Positions 1 through 6,861 of a DNA stretch of 14,419 nt are shown here, one piece after another. The stretch comes from Bacteriovoracaceae bacterium UBA1511 (GTDB lineage Bacteria > Bdellovibrionota > Bacteriovoracia > Bacteriovoracales > Bacteriovoracaceae): assembly GCA_002323535.1 (NCBI GenBank), contig DCQT01000093.1:3595-18013 (forward strand). The letters are read 5' to 3'. The notes under the pieces were generated by a model. That model did not search any database. It saw only the letters and a list, made by a program, of their open reading frames with translations, and was not told the DNA's origin. Positions within the stretch are counted from its first letter, which is position 1; each line of letters opens with the position of its first letter. Made by a program: the position numbers and the translations under genes.

Positions 1-317
1 CCATGAATAAGCTTATTTTTGGTTCTAACAATTTTTAAAATAACAGGAATATAACTTTGTTTTGTGAAATAAAGCCTCAGAGTCACCTCGTCATGAACAG
101 CAAGCCCAGGACCTCTTGTAGAGCTTTGAGATTGAAATAGCAGACCGTCTTTAGAAATATCTAAAATATCTACTGGCTTTATGACACCAGACTGCTCAAC
201 TGTGGCGTATGCACCAAGAAAGTTTTGAAAAAACACCCTTTCAAAGTTTCTTCTTTTTTCCTCGATGTTTTCTTGTCTTTTTTTGGTGAAATTTAAAACT
301 TTGGTCTTTTCGCTCAT
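1..317 (-). CDS. PilZ-domain protein, probable c-di-GMP receptor (C-terminus cut by window start)
   Basis: Translating 317 down to 3 gives 105 residues beginning MSEKTKVLNF with no stop; the gene runs out of the window. Two PilZ signatures lie in the right order: RNFER (RxxxR) at residues 23-27 and DISKDG (D/NxSxxG) at residues 53-58. Beta-strand-like alternating hydrophobic segments follow. In the PilZ family these motifs bind cyclic di-GMP, so the protein is probably a small c-di-GMP receptor; its output partner cannot be seen. A purine-rich site reading CAGGAA at 330-325 lies about 7 bases before the ATG at 317 and supports this start. The gene follows rsgA on the same strand after a 75-base gap holding an inverted repeat and a possible extended -10 promoter, so it may be partly transcribed on its own. 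The fold call is confident; any extra C-terminal domain is unknown. Confidence 0.75.
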   Translation of the reverse strand, partial: MSEKTKVLNFTKKRQENIEEKRRNFERVFFQNFLGAYATVEQSGVIKPVDILDISKDGLLFQSQSSTRGPGLAVHDEVTLRLYFTKQSYIPVILKIVRTKNKLIH

Positions 318-337
318 TTAGCTCTTCCTGATGTATG

Positions 338-359
338 TTATGCCAATCCATCGGCATAA
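338..359 (-). repeat. Perfect 7-bp inverted repeat between rsgA and the PilZ gene
   Basis: TTATGCC at 338-344 and GGCATAA at 353-359 are exact reverse complements around an 8-base loop. The RNA hairpin would lie just upstream of the PilZ ribosome-binding site (322-330). No T-run follows it on the minus strand, so it is not a standard intrinsic terminator. It could be a weak leader structure, a protein-binding palindrome or a processing site. Confidence 0.4.
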
Positions 360-369
360 AAGAGCCTTT

Positions 370-378
370 ATTTTACCA
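370..378 (-). promoter_or_regulatory. Possible extended -10 promoter for the PilZ gene
   Basis: Read on the minus strand the gap after rsgA contains TGGTAAAAT, a TGn motif followed by a 5/6 match to TATAAT. No good -35 was seen, which is tolerable for extended -10 promoters. It would start transcription near 363 and give a leader of about 45 bases containing the 338-359 inverted repeat. AT-rich sequence makes chance matches common. Confidence 0.3.
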
Positions 379-392
379 TAAAAGTATTTTGT

Positions 393-1352
393 TTATTTCT
401 GAGGGGAAGCTTTTTTCCAGTCAGGTGTAGCTGAGACTTCATCCAATAATTTTTTGTATGCTTCAAGGCGGGAAAGGATGAGCTTTTTCTCTCGCCCCTC
501 CTCTAAGTCACTGAAATAACATCCCTTAGAATCAGCTTCATGAGTGCAATCAAAAAACTCACATTTAGGAAATAAATCAACGAGATCAGGAAATAAAAAC
601 TTAAAATCTTCTTCTAGAAGGTCCTCTATGGAAAATGACCTTATCCCTGGACTATCGATCATTTTAAAATCTCCAAGATCGATCATCTCACTCCAGGTAG
701 TGGTATGCATTCCTTTACCTGCTTTACCAATTTGTTTTGTTTTTAAATCTACCTCACCACCAGAAAGACTTGAGATTAAAGTGCTTTTCCCTACTCCGGA
801 TTGTCCTAGAAAGATCGAGTTTTTCTCTCGTAGGACCTCGAGTAAATCATCTCGACTGTTGGATAAGTATTTTAATTCATGACCTGAGTCCTTTGCCGAG
901 ATCTCGAAGCATTTTACGCCTAAGTTACTTAGGCGATCAGATTCAAACTTAATATCAAAGTCTTTCTCCTTATAAGAATCCATTTTATTAAAAACAACAA
1001 CAGCGGGGATCTCCCATTCAGCTGCTCTTAAAAGAAACCGGTCAAGCATTCCCCTTTTATATTTTGGCTTGGACGCAGACATCAAAACGACTAATAAATC
1101 AACATTCGCTGCAGTTATTTTTTTTCTATTCTCTCGTTGGATTTGTCTAAAAATGACGGATCTTCTTTCATGAACACTGGTAATGAAAAACTCTTCATTG
1201 GCTTCTTGTGAAACCTCAACATCATCACCCACGACAATGGTGTCATCACCTTTTAAAAGGTTTCCTTTGGCCGTCGCCTGAACTATTTTTTTTTGACCCT
1301 CAAGGTAACAATCAAATGTTCGCTGGTGAGATTTAAATACTGTTGCACGCAT
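393..1352 (-). CDS. rsgA: Ribosome small-subunit biogenesis GTPase RsgA (YjeQ)
   Basis: A 319-residue circularly permuted GTPase that acts late in 30S subunit maturation. The permuted motif order is visible: G4 NKMD at 122-125 comes before the P-loop GQSGVGKS at 183-190, the switch HTTT at 216-219 and G3 DSPG at 233-236. An N-terminal OB-fold-like region fills residues 1-75, and a C-terminal zinc site is formed by C264, C269, H271 and C278. All key residues are present and the length is normal for the family. The ATG at 1352 lies only 5 bases after the stop of the upstream oxidoreductase gene, with just a weak, distant AAGG before it, so translational coupling is likely. Identification is very secure; the pairing with an FAD oxidoreductase has no obvious functional meaning. 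Confidence 0.96.
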   Translation of the reverse strand: MRATVFKSHQRTFDCYLEGQKKIVQATAKGNLLKGDDTIVVGDDVEVSQEANEEFFITSVHERRSVIFRQIQRENRKKITAANVDLLVVLMSASKPKYKRGMLDRFLLRAAEWEIPAVVVFNKMDSYKEKDFDIKFESDRLSNLGVKCFEISAKDSGHELKYLSNSRDDLLEVLREKNSIFLGQSGVGKSTLISSLSGGEVDLKTKQIGKAGKGMHTTTWSEMIDLGDFKMIDSPGIRSFSIEDLLEEDFKFLFPDLVDLFPKCEFFDCTHEADSKGCYFSDLEEGREKKLILSRLEAYKKLLDEVSATPDWKKASPQK

Positions 1353-1357
1353 AAGTT

Positions 1358-2713
1358 TTATAACCTTATCGACATGAAGCCACCTGGAAAAAATTTGTTT
1401 TCAGGGTCATACCTTTTCTTAAGACTCTTAAACATATTGATCTGACTTTCGCCATAGAATTGTTTTATAAATTTTTGCTTAAATAATCCAATACCATGCT
1501 CTGCGAAGGGTGACCCATTAATTTTTTTTATCTCTTTATAAAACTCATCAAAAAGACTGTCGCAAAAATCTTGTTGATCAGGATTTGGAAAAAAATTAAA
1601 GTGAAGGTGGCAATCTCCAAAATGCCCAAATAAATTGTAGTCTATCCCTTTTTTTGAAAACTCCCTGTATAAAGCCAGTAATTCTTTAAATTTTCTAGAG
1701 GAGACCTGGACATCCGTTCCTTTTTTAAGAACTCCCATTTGAGAGTTTCTCTCAAATGTATATCTTGGAATGGCCATCCTTAACTGATGACACTTTGTTT
1801 CATCCATTAAAAAAACTTTTTCCGTCACTACTCCTCTCACAGATTGTATAATTTCTTCAAAAAGACTTTCTACATTTTGCTCATCAACTTCTAGAAATAA
1901 TAAGTCTGATTCTATGGAGCTAATAGGCATCTCATCTTTTGGTAAAACTTTTAGTGAATTTGAATCGATCAACTCAAAAGAGACAATTTTAGACCTTTTG
2001 TCTTGAGCCCAATTCATTAGCTCAATATGAACTTGATCATCCTCCTCCCATCGAGGGAGCTCTATAAAAATAAAGCTGCTTGTAAATCGCGGCTTGACCA
2101 GTAAATCAGCCTGCACAATGACCCCTAGTTGGCCCTCCGTTCCTATAAGCAGATCTGTTTCACTTTGAAGTCTTGGATACGGGCCATTTTTAAATCCTCT
2201 AAAAGATTTATTAAATTGCTCTTGATACCTATTCAATAGTGACTGATCCACATCACCTACTAGTTCTCCGATGTGAGATTTCGAATGAAGCCTATGCAAT
2301 TCCCCCTCTCCATTGAGATACTTCAAAGCGAGCACTTGGTCTCTTAAAGTACCAAACCCAAAGGACCTCTCCCCTGTTGCACTTGTTGCCAAGCCTGATA
2401 ACACCAACGCATTTTCCTCTGTTGGGGATGTGAGCATTAAAAAGTTATTTGATTTGCAGTATTCTCTTAGATCAGCCCATGTTACAGCGCCTGAAACTCG
2501 AAGATAAATCTCTCCGCTCTGTCCAATTTGCTCGATTTTTTTCTCAAGTCGAGAGAGGTCTATGATTCTCTTCGCACCCAACTCGACCAAAACCTCTTCC
2601 TTGGTGTAAGGGATGACAGTTGAAGTCTTAGCACCAGTAAAAAAGACAGGGTCTGACTTTTTTACTTCACTAGCTAACTCTTCTATATTTTTTACATAAA
2701 CTGTTTGAATCAT
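1358..2713 (-). CDS. FAD-binding oxidoreductase, D-lactate/glycolate/2-hydroxyacid dehydrogenase type
   Basis: A 451-residue flavoenzyme of the PCMH/FAD_binding_4 plus FAD-oxidase C-terminal family. The N-terminal half (about 15-210) holds the FAD-binding fold, with LTSPTEENALVLSGLAT at 94-110 and the typical GTEGQLGVI at 191-199. The C-terminal half has GHFGDCHLHFN at 363-373, whose histidines H364, H369 and H371 resemble the metal/substrate site of D-2-hydroxyacid dehydrogenases, and EHGIG at 405-409. Such enzymes oxidise a D-2-hydroxy acid (lactate, glycolate or 2-hydroxyglutarate) to the 2-oxo acid and pass electrons to quinone or another acceptor. There is no Cys-rich Fe-S domain and no clear membrane helix, so the acceptor and exact substrate are open. 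A GGAGGG site about 8 bases before the ATG supports the start. It is first in a run with rsgA. Family secure, substrate not. Confidence 0.88.
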   Translation of the reverse strand: MIQTVYVKNIEELASEVKKSDPVFFTGAKTSTVIPYTKEEVLVELGAKRIIDLSRLEKKIEQIGQSGEIYLRVSGAVTWADLREYCKSNNFLMLTSPTEENALVLSGLATSATGERSFGFGTLRDQVLALKYLNGEGELHRLHSKSHIGELVGDVDQSLLNRYQEQFNKSFRGFKNGPYPRLQSETDLLIGTEGQLGVIVQADLLVKPRFTSSFIFIELPRWEEDDQVHIELMNWAQDKRSKIVSFELIDSNSLKVLPKDEMPISSIESDLLFLEVDEQNVESLFEEIIQSVRGVVTEKVFLMDETKCHQLRMAIPRYTFERNSQMGVLKKGTDVQVSSRKFKELLALYREFSKKGIDYNLFGHFGDCHLHFNFFPNPDQQDFCDSLFDEFYKEIKKINGSPFAEHGIGLFKQKFIKQFYGESQINMFKSLKKRYDPENKFFPGGFMSIRL

Positions 2714-2744
2714 TAATAAAACCCTCCAATCTCAGTCAATCATC

Positions 2745-2773
2745 TTGACAGAATATCCGGATGATTCTATCTT
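2745..2773 (+). promoter_or_regulatory. Sigma70-type promoter of the tRNA-Arg gene
   Basis: A perfect -35 TTGACA at 2745-2750 is followed, after 17 bases, by TATCTT at 2768-2773 (4/6 match to TATAAT). Transcription would start near 2780, about 14 bases before the mature tRNA 5' end, a normal layout for a tRNA gene. This region also serves as the upstream region of the divergent oxidoreductase gene. Confidence 0.65.
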
Positions 2774-2793
2774 CCCTCTAATTTCCGAATGAT

Positions 2794-2870
2794 GCAACCG
2801 TAGCTCAGCTGGATAGAGCATCCGCCTTCTAAGCGGACGGTCGGAGGTTCGAATCCTCCCGGTTGCGCCA
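2794..2870 (+). tRNA. tRNA-Arg, anticodon TCT
   Basis: A 77-base cloverleaf with encoded CCA. The acceptor arms GCAACCG (2794-2800) and CGGTTGC (2860-2866) pair fully, followed by discriminator G2867 and CCA 2868-2870. The D-stem is GCTC/GAGC. The anticodon stem TCCGC/GCGGA (2821-2825, 2833-2837) closes the loop CTTCTAA, placing TCT at 2828-2830 after the universal T. The T-arm is GGAGG / TTCGAAT / CCTCC (2843-2859). It reads AGA (and by wobble AGG) arginine codons. It stands alone, 5 bases from the convergent membrane-protein stop codon, with no intrinsic terminator seen behind it. Confidence 0.98.
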
Positions 2871-2875
2871 CTCTT

Positions 2876-3526
2876 CTAACAATCTTTCATCTTTTTTAGC
2901 TTAACCAAACTACAAGAAAAAATTATTAAGCCTAGCATCTCCATAAACTCTTCAACCACGGTGGATATAATATATGACTTCCACATTTGATTTGAGGAAA
3001 AATATATTGAAATAGACTCAATACCGACTGCACCAGATATAAAAACAACCCCCGATACGGTGAGCAGTATTTTTATTACGTTGGGTAACCCCAAAAAAAG
3101 TGGAATACAGGGTAAACTTATAAACCCCAGGCCAATTAGATAATATTTAAACCAATTACTGGCTTCTAGGTTCCAATTTTTTGGCTGATTTTCATGAATT
3201 TGAAAAACCTCATCTAAACCCAAAAAAATAAAGACTAGTCCAATGATAACCCATCCCCACTTATCAACAAGCCTCCATTCCTTTACAGATAAAAGTTGAA
3301 ATAACCGTACAGGAGCTACCAAAAACAGTAGTCCATTAAAAATCGCGGGCGGATTGTACTCAAGGTTGACGTTAAACCAACCATATAAAAAAAAATTATC
3401 CTCAATAAGATTAAGGTAATCTAAGCCCAAAAACAATATATTGATCGAGAAAATGGCAATAAAAACTAATATAAGAGCCCTATTAAGCCTATCACTGAGG
3501 AAAAATTCTTTTAGAGTGGAAGTCAT
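2876..3526 (-). CDS. Six-helix integral membrane protein of unknown function
   Basis: A 216-residue protein with about six hydrophobic segments (roughly 17-39, 61-80, 91-110, 127-148, 151-176, 187-207). Lys/Arg cluster in the N-terminus, the 81-90 loop and the C-terminal tail, while the 41-59 loop is acidic, so the positive-inside rule gives both termini in the cytoplasm. Two striking polar clusters sit at helix ends: LDEVFQIHE at 104-112 and VEEFMEMLG at 191-199. Both would face the same outer side and could form a metal or proton site, but this is inference. I do not recognise the family. AGGAG at 3540-3536, 9 bases before the ATG, and a good promoter (TTAACA-18-TATAAT) support start and expression. 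It is divergent from uup and its stop lies 5 bases from the tRNA CCA. Confidence 0.8.
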   Translation of the reverse strand: MTSTLKEFFLSDRLNRALILVFIAIFSINILFLGLDYLNLIEDNFFLYGWFNVNLEYNPPAIFNGLLFLVAPVRLFQLLSVKEWRLVDKWGWVIIGLVFIFLGLDEVFQIHENQPKNWNLEASNWFKYYLIGLGFISLPCIPLFLGLPNVIKILLTVSGVVFISGAVGIESISIYFSSNQMWKSYIISTVVEEFMEMLGLIIFSCSLVKLKKMKDC

Positions 3527-3547
3527 TTTTGTTATCTCCTGCTTTTA

Positions 3548-3577
3548 ATTATACAAAATAAATGAACTTGATGTTAA
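3548..3577 (-). promoter_or_regulatory. Sigma70-type promoter of the 2876-3526 membrane-protein gene
   Basis: On the minus strand a TTAACA (-35, 3577-3572, 5/6 match) and a perfect TATAAT (-10, 3553-3548) are separated by 18 bases. Transcription would start near 3541, giving a leader of only about 15 bases that just includes the AGGAG ribosome-binding site. Confidence 0.6.
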
Positions 3578-3605
3578 TTAAATCTAAAAAAGCAAAAGAG
3601 CATAA

Positions 3606-5567
3606 ATGAGTGAAATTATCTGCAATATCAAAAACCTCTCTTTGTCCTTCGGAGAAAAGGTCATATTTAAAAATGCTGACTTTGTTATAAGCTCCGGGGA
3701 AAAAATTGGATTACTTGGCTTAAATGGTAAAGGTAAGTCATGCTTAATGAATCTTTTAGACCTTAAACTACACCCTGACCAAACAGATCCAGCTTGTGAA
3801 TTTGTAAAATCGAATACCAAGTTCAATGTTCTTCAAATACCGCAAGAACTTCCAACTCCAAAAGAAAATATTCTCGCAGAGGAATATTTTTATTTTTTCT
3901 TTAACGAATACAAATCACTTAAAGAAGAACTAGATAAAGTAACTAAACAGATCAACGAGTCAACTAACGAGAAAGAACAACAAGTTCTTATTTCTAGACA
4001 AAAAGATCTAATTGAGGAGTTTGAAAGAAAGGAAATTTGGGAGCACCAAAAAAAATATAATTCATATCTAAAGTTCTTTAACCTTCGAAACCTCGAAGCT
4101 CCCATACAAAAATTTAGCGGCGGGGAAAAAAGAAAAATTTTATTATCCCTCGGCTTAAGTAGTAAGAAAGATCTAATACTTTGGGACGAACCGACCAACC
4201 ACCTAGACCTAGAAACTATTACAAAGTTAGAGCAGGAGCTTCTTAATTGCACGAATGCTTTCGTTATCATAAGCCATGACAGGTACTTACTATCCAAGGT
4301 AACAAATAAAATTCTTCAAATTAAAAATACAAAGATTGAAAGTTTTTCTGGTAGCTATACTCAATACTTGGAATATTTGAGCCAAGAGGAGGAAGCGAGA
4401 AAAAGACTCCTTGGAAGGCTAAAAAACAGACTCCGTCGAGAGCAGGATTGGATGAATCAAGGCATCAAGGCACGAGGCACTAGATCTAAAAAAAGAGTTG
4501 AAGGTTACCTTGAGCTCAAGCAAAAAGTAACAACTATTAAAGATCAAGCCAAAAAAAACCTCGACTTCAATCTTGAATCGAGTCAAAGAAAAACTAAGGT
4601 TTTGGCACAGATAATAAAGGGCTCTTTCAAGTACCCCTCTGCCCTTGACTCTCAATTTGGAGATCTTAACTTAACAATTCAAAATAAAAACAAAATCGGA
4701 ATTCTTGGGCCAAATGGGTCTGGTAAAACAACACTAATAAAAATTCTGACCGATGAGCTTCAACTTACTTCTGGCAAAATAAAAAGAGCCGAGGAACTCG
4801 TTGTCGGTCATTTTCAACAAACAAGAGATGAACTTCCCCCAGAGGATTCTCCCTATGATTACTTAGGTGAAGGCACCGATTCCGTCACATTAATAAATGG
4901 CAGAAAGATGCACGTTGCCGGTTATATAAAAAAGTTTATGTTCACCGGAGAAGATTTATATCGTCCTTTAAAAACTTTTTCAGGAGGGGAAAGAAATAGG
5001 ATTCAACTAGCAAAAAATCTACTCACTCCCGCAGATATATGGATTTTTGACGAGCCAACAAATGATCTTGACCTGGAAACTATTCAAGTTTTAGAGGCAG
5101 AACTTTCAGATTATAATGGCGCTGTTATCATTGTGAGCCATGACAGAGCTTTCTTAAGTGCAGTAACAAATAAAATTTGGGCAATAAGCAATAAGTTAAT
5201 TGAGCAATTCAATGGGGGCTATTCCCAGGCTGAGCAATACCTAGATATTTTGGAGCTTGAAAAACAACTTCTTAAAGAGGAAGCTAAAGAAAAGTCGTCG
5301 TCTAGGGAAGAAATTATTAAAGAGGAAAAAAGTAAGGCAACCAACAAGGATAAACAAAGGTTCACGAACCTCACCGAGATAATAGCAAGTACAGAGAAGA
5401 AAATAGAAGTCCTTCAGCAAAGACTTGATACATTTAACTTTGCTCAAATGGATGAGGAACAAGCCACATTTTACAGAAAGATAAATGAAAAACTTGAGCA
5501 ACTTGAAGAGGAACTTCTTTCCCATTATGAAGAACATGAGAATCTAGACAAATTAATTTTCAGTTGA
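3606..5567 (+). CDS. uup: ABC-F family ATPase Uup
   Basis: A 653-residue soluble protein with two ABC ATPase domains and no membrane segments. Domain 1: Walker A GLNGKGKS 38-45, signature FSGGE 170-174, Walker B WDEPTNHLD 193-201, SHDR 223-226. Domain 2: Walker A GPNGSGKT 368-375, signature FSGGE 458-462, Walker B FDEPTNDLD 481-489, SHDR 511-514. The inter-domain linker contains DWMNQGIKARGTR at 281-293, very like the E. coli Uup linker, and residues about 556-653 are a charged coiled coil matching the Uup C-terminal domain. ABC-F proteins act on ribosomes; Uup has also been linked to DNA binding and precise transposon excision. All catalytic residues are intact. The start has only a weak AAGAG before it, and no clear own promoter was found in the 79-base divergent gap. 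It is probably co-transcribed with the two genes downstream. Confidence 0.93.
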   Translation: MSEIICNIKNLSLSFGEKVIFKNADFVISSGEKIGLLGLNGKGKSCLMNLLDLKLHPDQTDPACEFVKSNTKFNVLQIPQELPTPKENILAEEYFYFFFNEYKSLKEELDKVTKQINESTNEKEQQVLISRQKDLIEEFERKEIWEHQKKYNSYLKFFNLRNLEAPIQKFSGGEKRKILLSLGLSSKKDLILWDEPTNHLDLETITKLEQELLNCTNAFVIISHDRYLLSKVTNKILQIKNTKIESFSGSYTQYLEYLSQEEEARKRLLGRLKNRLRREQDWMNQGIKARGTRSKKRVEGYLELKQKVTTIKDQAKKNLDFNLESSQRKTKVLAQIIKGSFKYPSALDSQFGDLNLTIQNKNKIGILGPNGSGKTTLIKILTDELQLTSGKIKRAEELVVGHFQQTRDELPPEDSPYDYLGEGTDSVTLINGRKMHVAGYIKKFMFTGEDLYRPLKTFSGGERNRIQLAKNLLTPADIWIFDEPTNDLDLETIQVLEAELSDYNGAVIIVSHDRAFLSAVTNKIWAISNKLIEQFNGGYSQAEQYLDILELEKQLLKEEAKEKSSSREEIIKEEKSKATNKDKQRFTNLTEIIASTEKKIEVLQQRLDTFNFAQMDEEQATFYRKINEKLEQLEEELLSHYEEHENLDKLIFS

Positions 5568-5592
5568 GCCTATAAATAACCGATTAAAGTGT

Positions 5593-6444
5593 ATGTGTAG
5601 GCTATTTGGTTTTAAATCGATTATTAAAAGTAAAGTTCACTCTAGTTTATTGCACGCTGAGAATGCTCTTGGTATTCAAAGCGTTGATCACCCAGATGGT
5701 TGGGGTGTATGCTACTACATAGGAAGCTCACCTCATATAATCAAAGCAGACAAGCCTGCTATGGACTGTGACATTTTTAAAAAAGTTAGTGGAGTTGTTT
5801 CTTCTCATACTGTCCTTGCACACATTAGAAAATCAACGATTGGGAACGTCTCTCCATTAAACACCCATCCGTTCCAATTTGGTAACTGGGTATTTGCGCA
5901 CAATGGAAATATTAAAAACTTTGAAGAAAAAAAGCCATCACTCCATCAGTTAATATCTAACACTTTCAAACCTTACATTCTTGGGACTACAGACAGTGAA
6001 ATTATTTTTTACATCATTCTTTCTGAACTCGAAAAAGAATTAGATTTGTTCAGTTTATCTGTAGACTTTTATGCCATAAAAAAAGCATGCCAAAATGCTA
6101 TAGAAGAAATCATTAAAATTATTGGAGATCTTAGTAAAAATGACTCCCCTCCTGAAGAAAGCTTTTTAACATTTATACTAACCAACGGGGACAATTTAAT
6201 CGCATTCAACGGTGGAAAAGACCTTTTTTATTCTACTTACAAAAATGAATGCCCCGACAGGGATACGTGTGACAGTTTCGCACCATTTTGTGAGGCTCCT
6301 GCGACAGACGGAAAAATAAACCACCTTCTATTTTCGAGTGAGCCCCTATCTGGTGAGAATATTTGGATAAAAATGGTAAAAGGTGACCTAATTGGATCCT
6401 GCAATGAAATGAATCTAAATATTTCTAATATTCCAACCGAATAG
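5593..6444 (+). CDS. Class II glutamine amidotransferase-like protein (YafJ/GATase_6 type)
   Basis: A 283-residue Ntn-fold protein. The start is fixed by MCRLFGF: after removal of Met, C2 becomes the N-terminal nucleophile that hydrolyses glutamine. Family features follow: DGWG 35-38, AHIRKSTIG 76-84 with R79, NTHPF 90-94, FAHNG 101-105 and GTTDSE 131-136. A three-cysteine cluster, C220, C226 and C233, lies near the C-terminus. No synthase domain is attached, so it is a stand-alone amidotransferase or amidohydrolase like E. coli YafJ; EgtC, which hydrolyses a gamma-glutamyl bond in ergothioneine synthesis, is a relative, but no ergothioneine genes lie here. The substrate is unknown. It starts 25 bases after uup with a poor ribosome-binding site and is followed 6 bases later by a small membrane-protein gene, so the three probably form an operon. 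Confidence 0.88.
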   Translation: MCRLFGFKSIIKSKVHSSLLHAENALGIQSVDHPDGWGVCYYIGSSPHIIKADKPAMDCDIFKKVSGVVSSHTVLAHIRKSTIGNVSPLNTHPFQFGNWVFAHNGNIKNFEEKKPSLHQLISNTFKPYILGTTDSEIIFYIILSELEKELDLFSLSVDFYAIKKACQNAIEEIIKIIGDLSKNDSPPEESFLTFILTNGDNLIAFNGGKDLFYSTYKNECPDRDTCDSFAPFCEAPATDGKINHLLFSSEPLSGENIWIKMVKGDLIGSCNEMNLNISNIPTE

Positions 6445-6450
6445 GAAGTT

Positions 6451-6861
6451 ATGAAGTTATTATTACTAGGTATACTCTTTGTTTCCTTTAACTCTTTTGC
6501 TCGATCTCCCGCAGTTGATCCGGGCTTTAAGGCAAGGTCATTGGATGGTAAAAACCCCAAAGAATTTATTTACATTAATGGCAGGTCTGTTGAGTTATCA
6601 AAGATAGGTTTTAAAGGTTCTGGCGTTCCTAATATAAAACGAAAACTTGAACCAAAAACCGAATCCAACCTAGCACCTACATTTCTCATGCTATTTGCAC
6701 TTTCTATACCTTTGTTTGCCTGGATATTTATAAGAGATGAAAATAATGAATTTCAAGAGGTCGATGAAAATAATTCTATTTCAGCCGAAATTCTTGAAGT
6801 TGATTTCACTAAAGAGTCAACCAACTCTAATCAAGATGACAAGATCAAAAAAGCATCTTAA
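6451..6861 (+). CDS. Small exported single-pass membrane protein, function unknown
   Basis: A 136-residue protein I cannot assign. Residues 1-17 look like a signal peptide (hydrophobic LLLLGILFVSF, likely cut after SFA). About 57 basic-leaning residues follow, then a transmembrane segment at about 75-94 and an acidic, Ser/Asn-rich tail (95-130) ending in lysines. This suggests a periplasmic N-terminal part and a cytoplasmic acidic tail. An AGGAAG site sits very close to the ATG, 6 bases after the amidotransferase stop, arguing for co-translation with that gene. Its TAA shares the tetramer TTAA (6858-6861) with the stop of the convergent gene. It may be a membrane partner of the amidotransferase, but only position suggests that. 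Confidence 0.68.
   Translation: MKLLLLGILFVSFNSFARSPAVDPGFKARSLDGKNPKEFIYINGRSVELSKIGFKGSGVPNIKRKLEPKTESNLAPTFLMLFALSIPLFAWIFIRDENNEFQEVDENNSISAEILEVDFTKESTNSNQDDKIKKAS

Noticed and set aside
2887..2897. T-run after the tRNA as an intrinsic terminator
   Set aside because: No hairpin immediately precedes it, and it is coding sequence of the convergent membrane-protein gene.
3890..4297. Minus-strand open frame of 135 codons
   Set aside because: Antisense shadow of the first ABC domain of uup, with skewed Ser/Leu composition typical of a reverse frame.
5545..5576. TAGACA and TATAAA before the amidotransferase gene as an internal promoter
   Set aside because: The spacing is 20 bases, too long for a normal sigma70 promoter; co-transcription with uup is simpler.
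6237..6560. Minus-strand open frame of 107 codons across the amidotransferase/small-protein junction
   Set aside because: Antisense to two genes with good starts; no ribosome-binding site or recognisable features.
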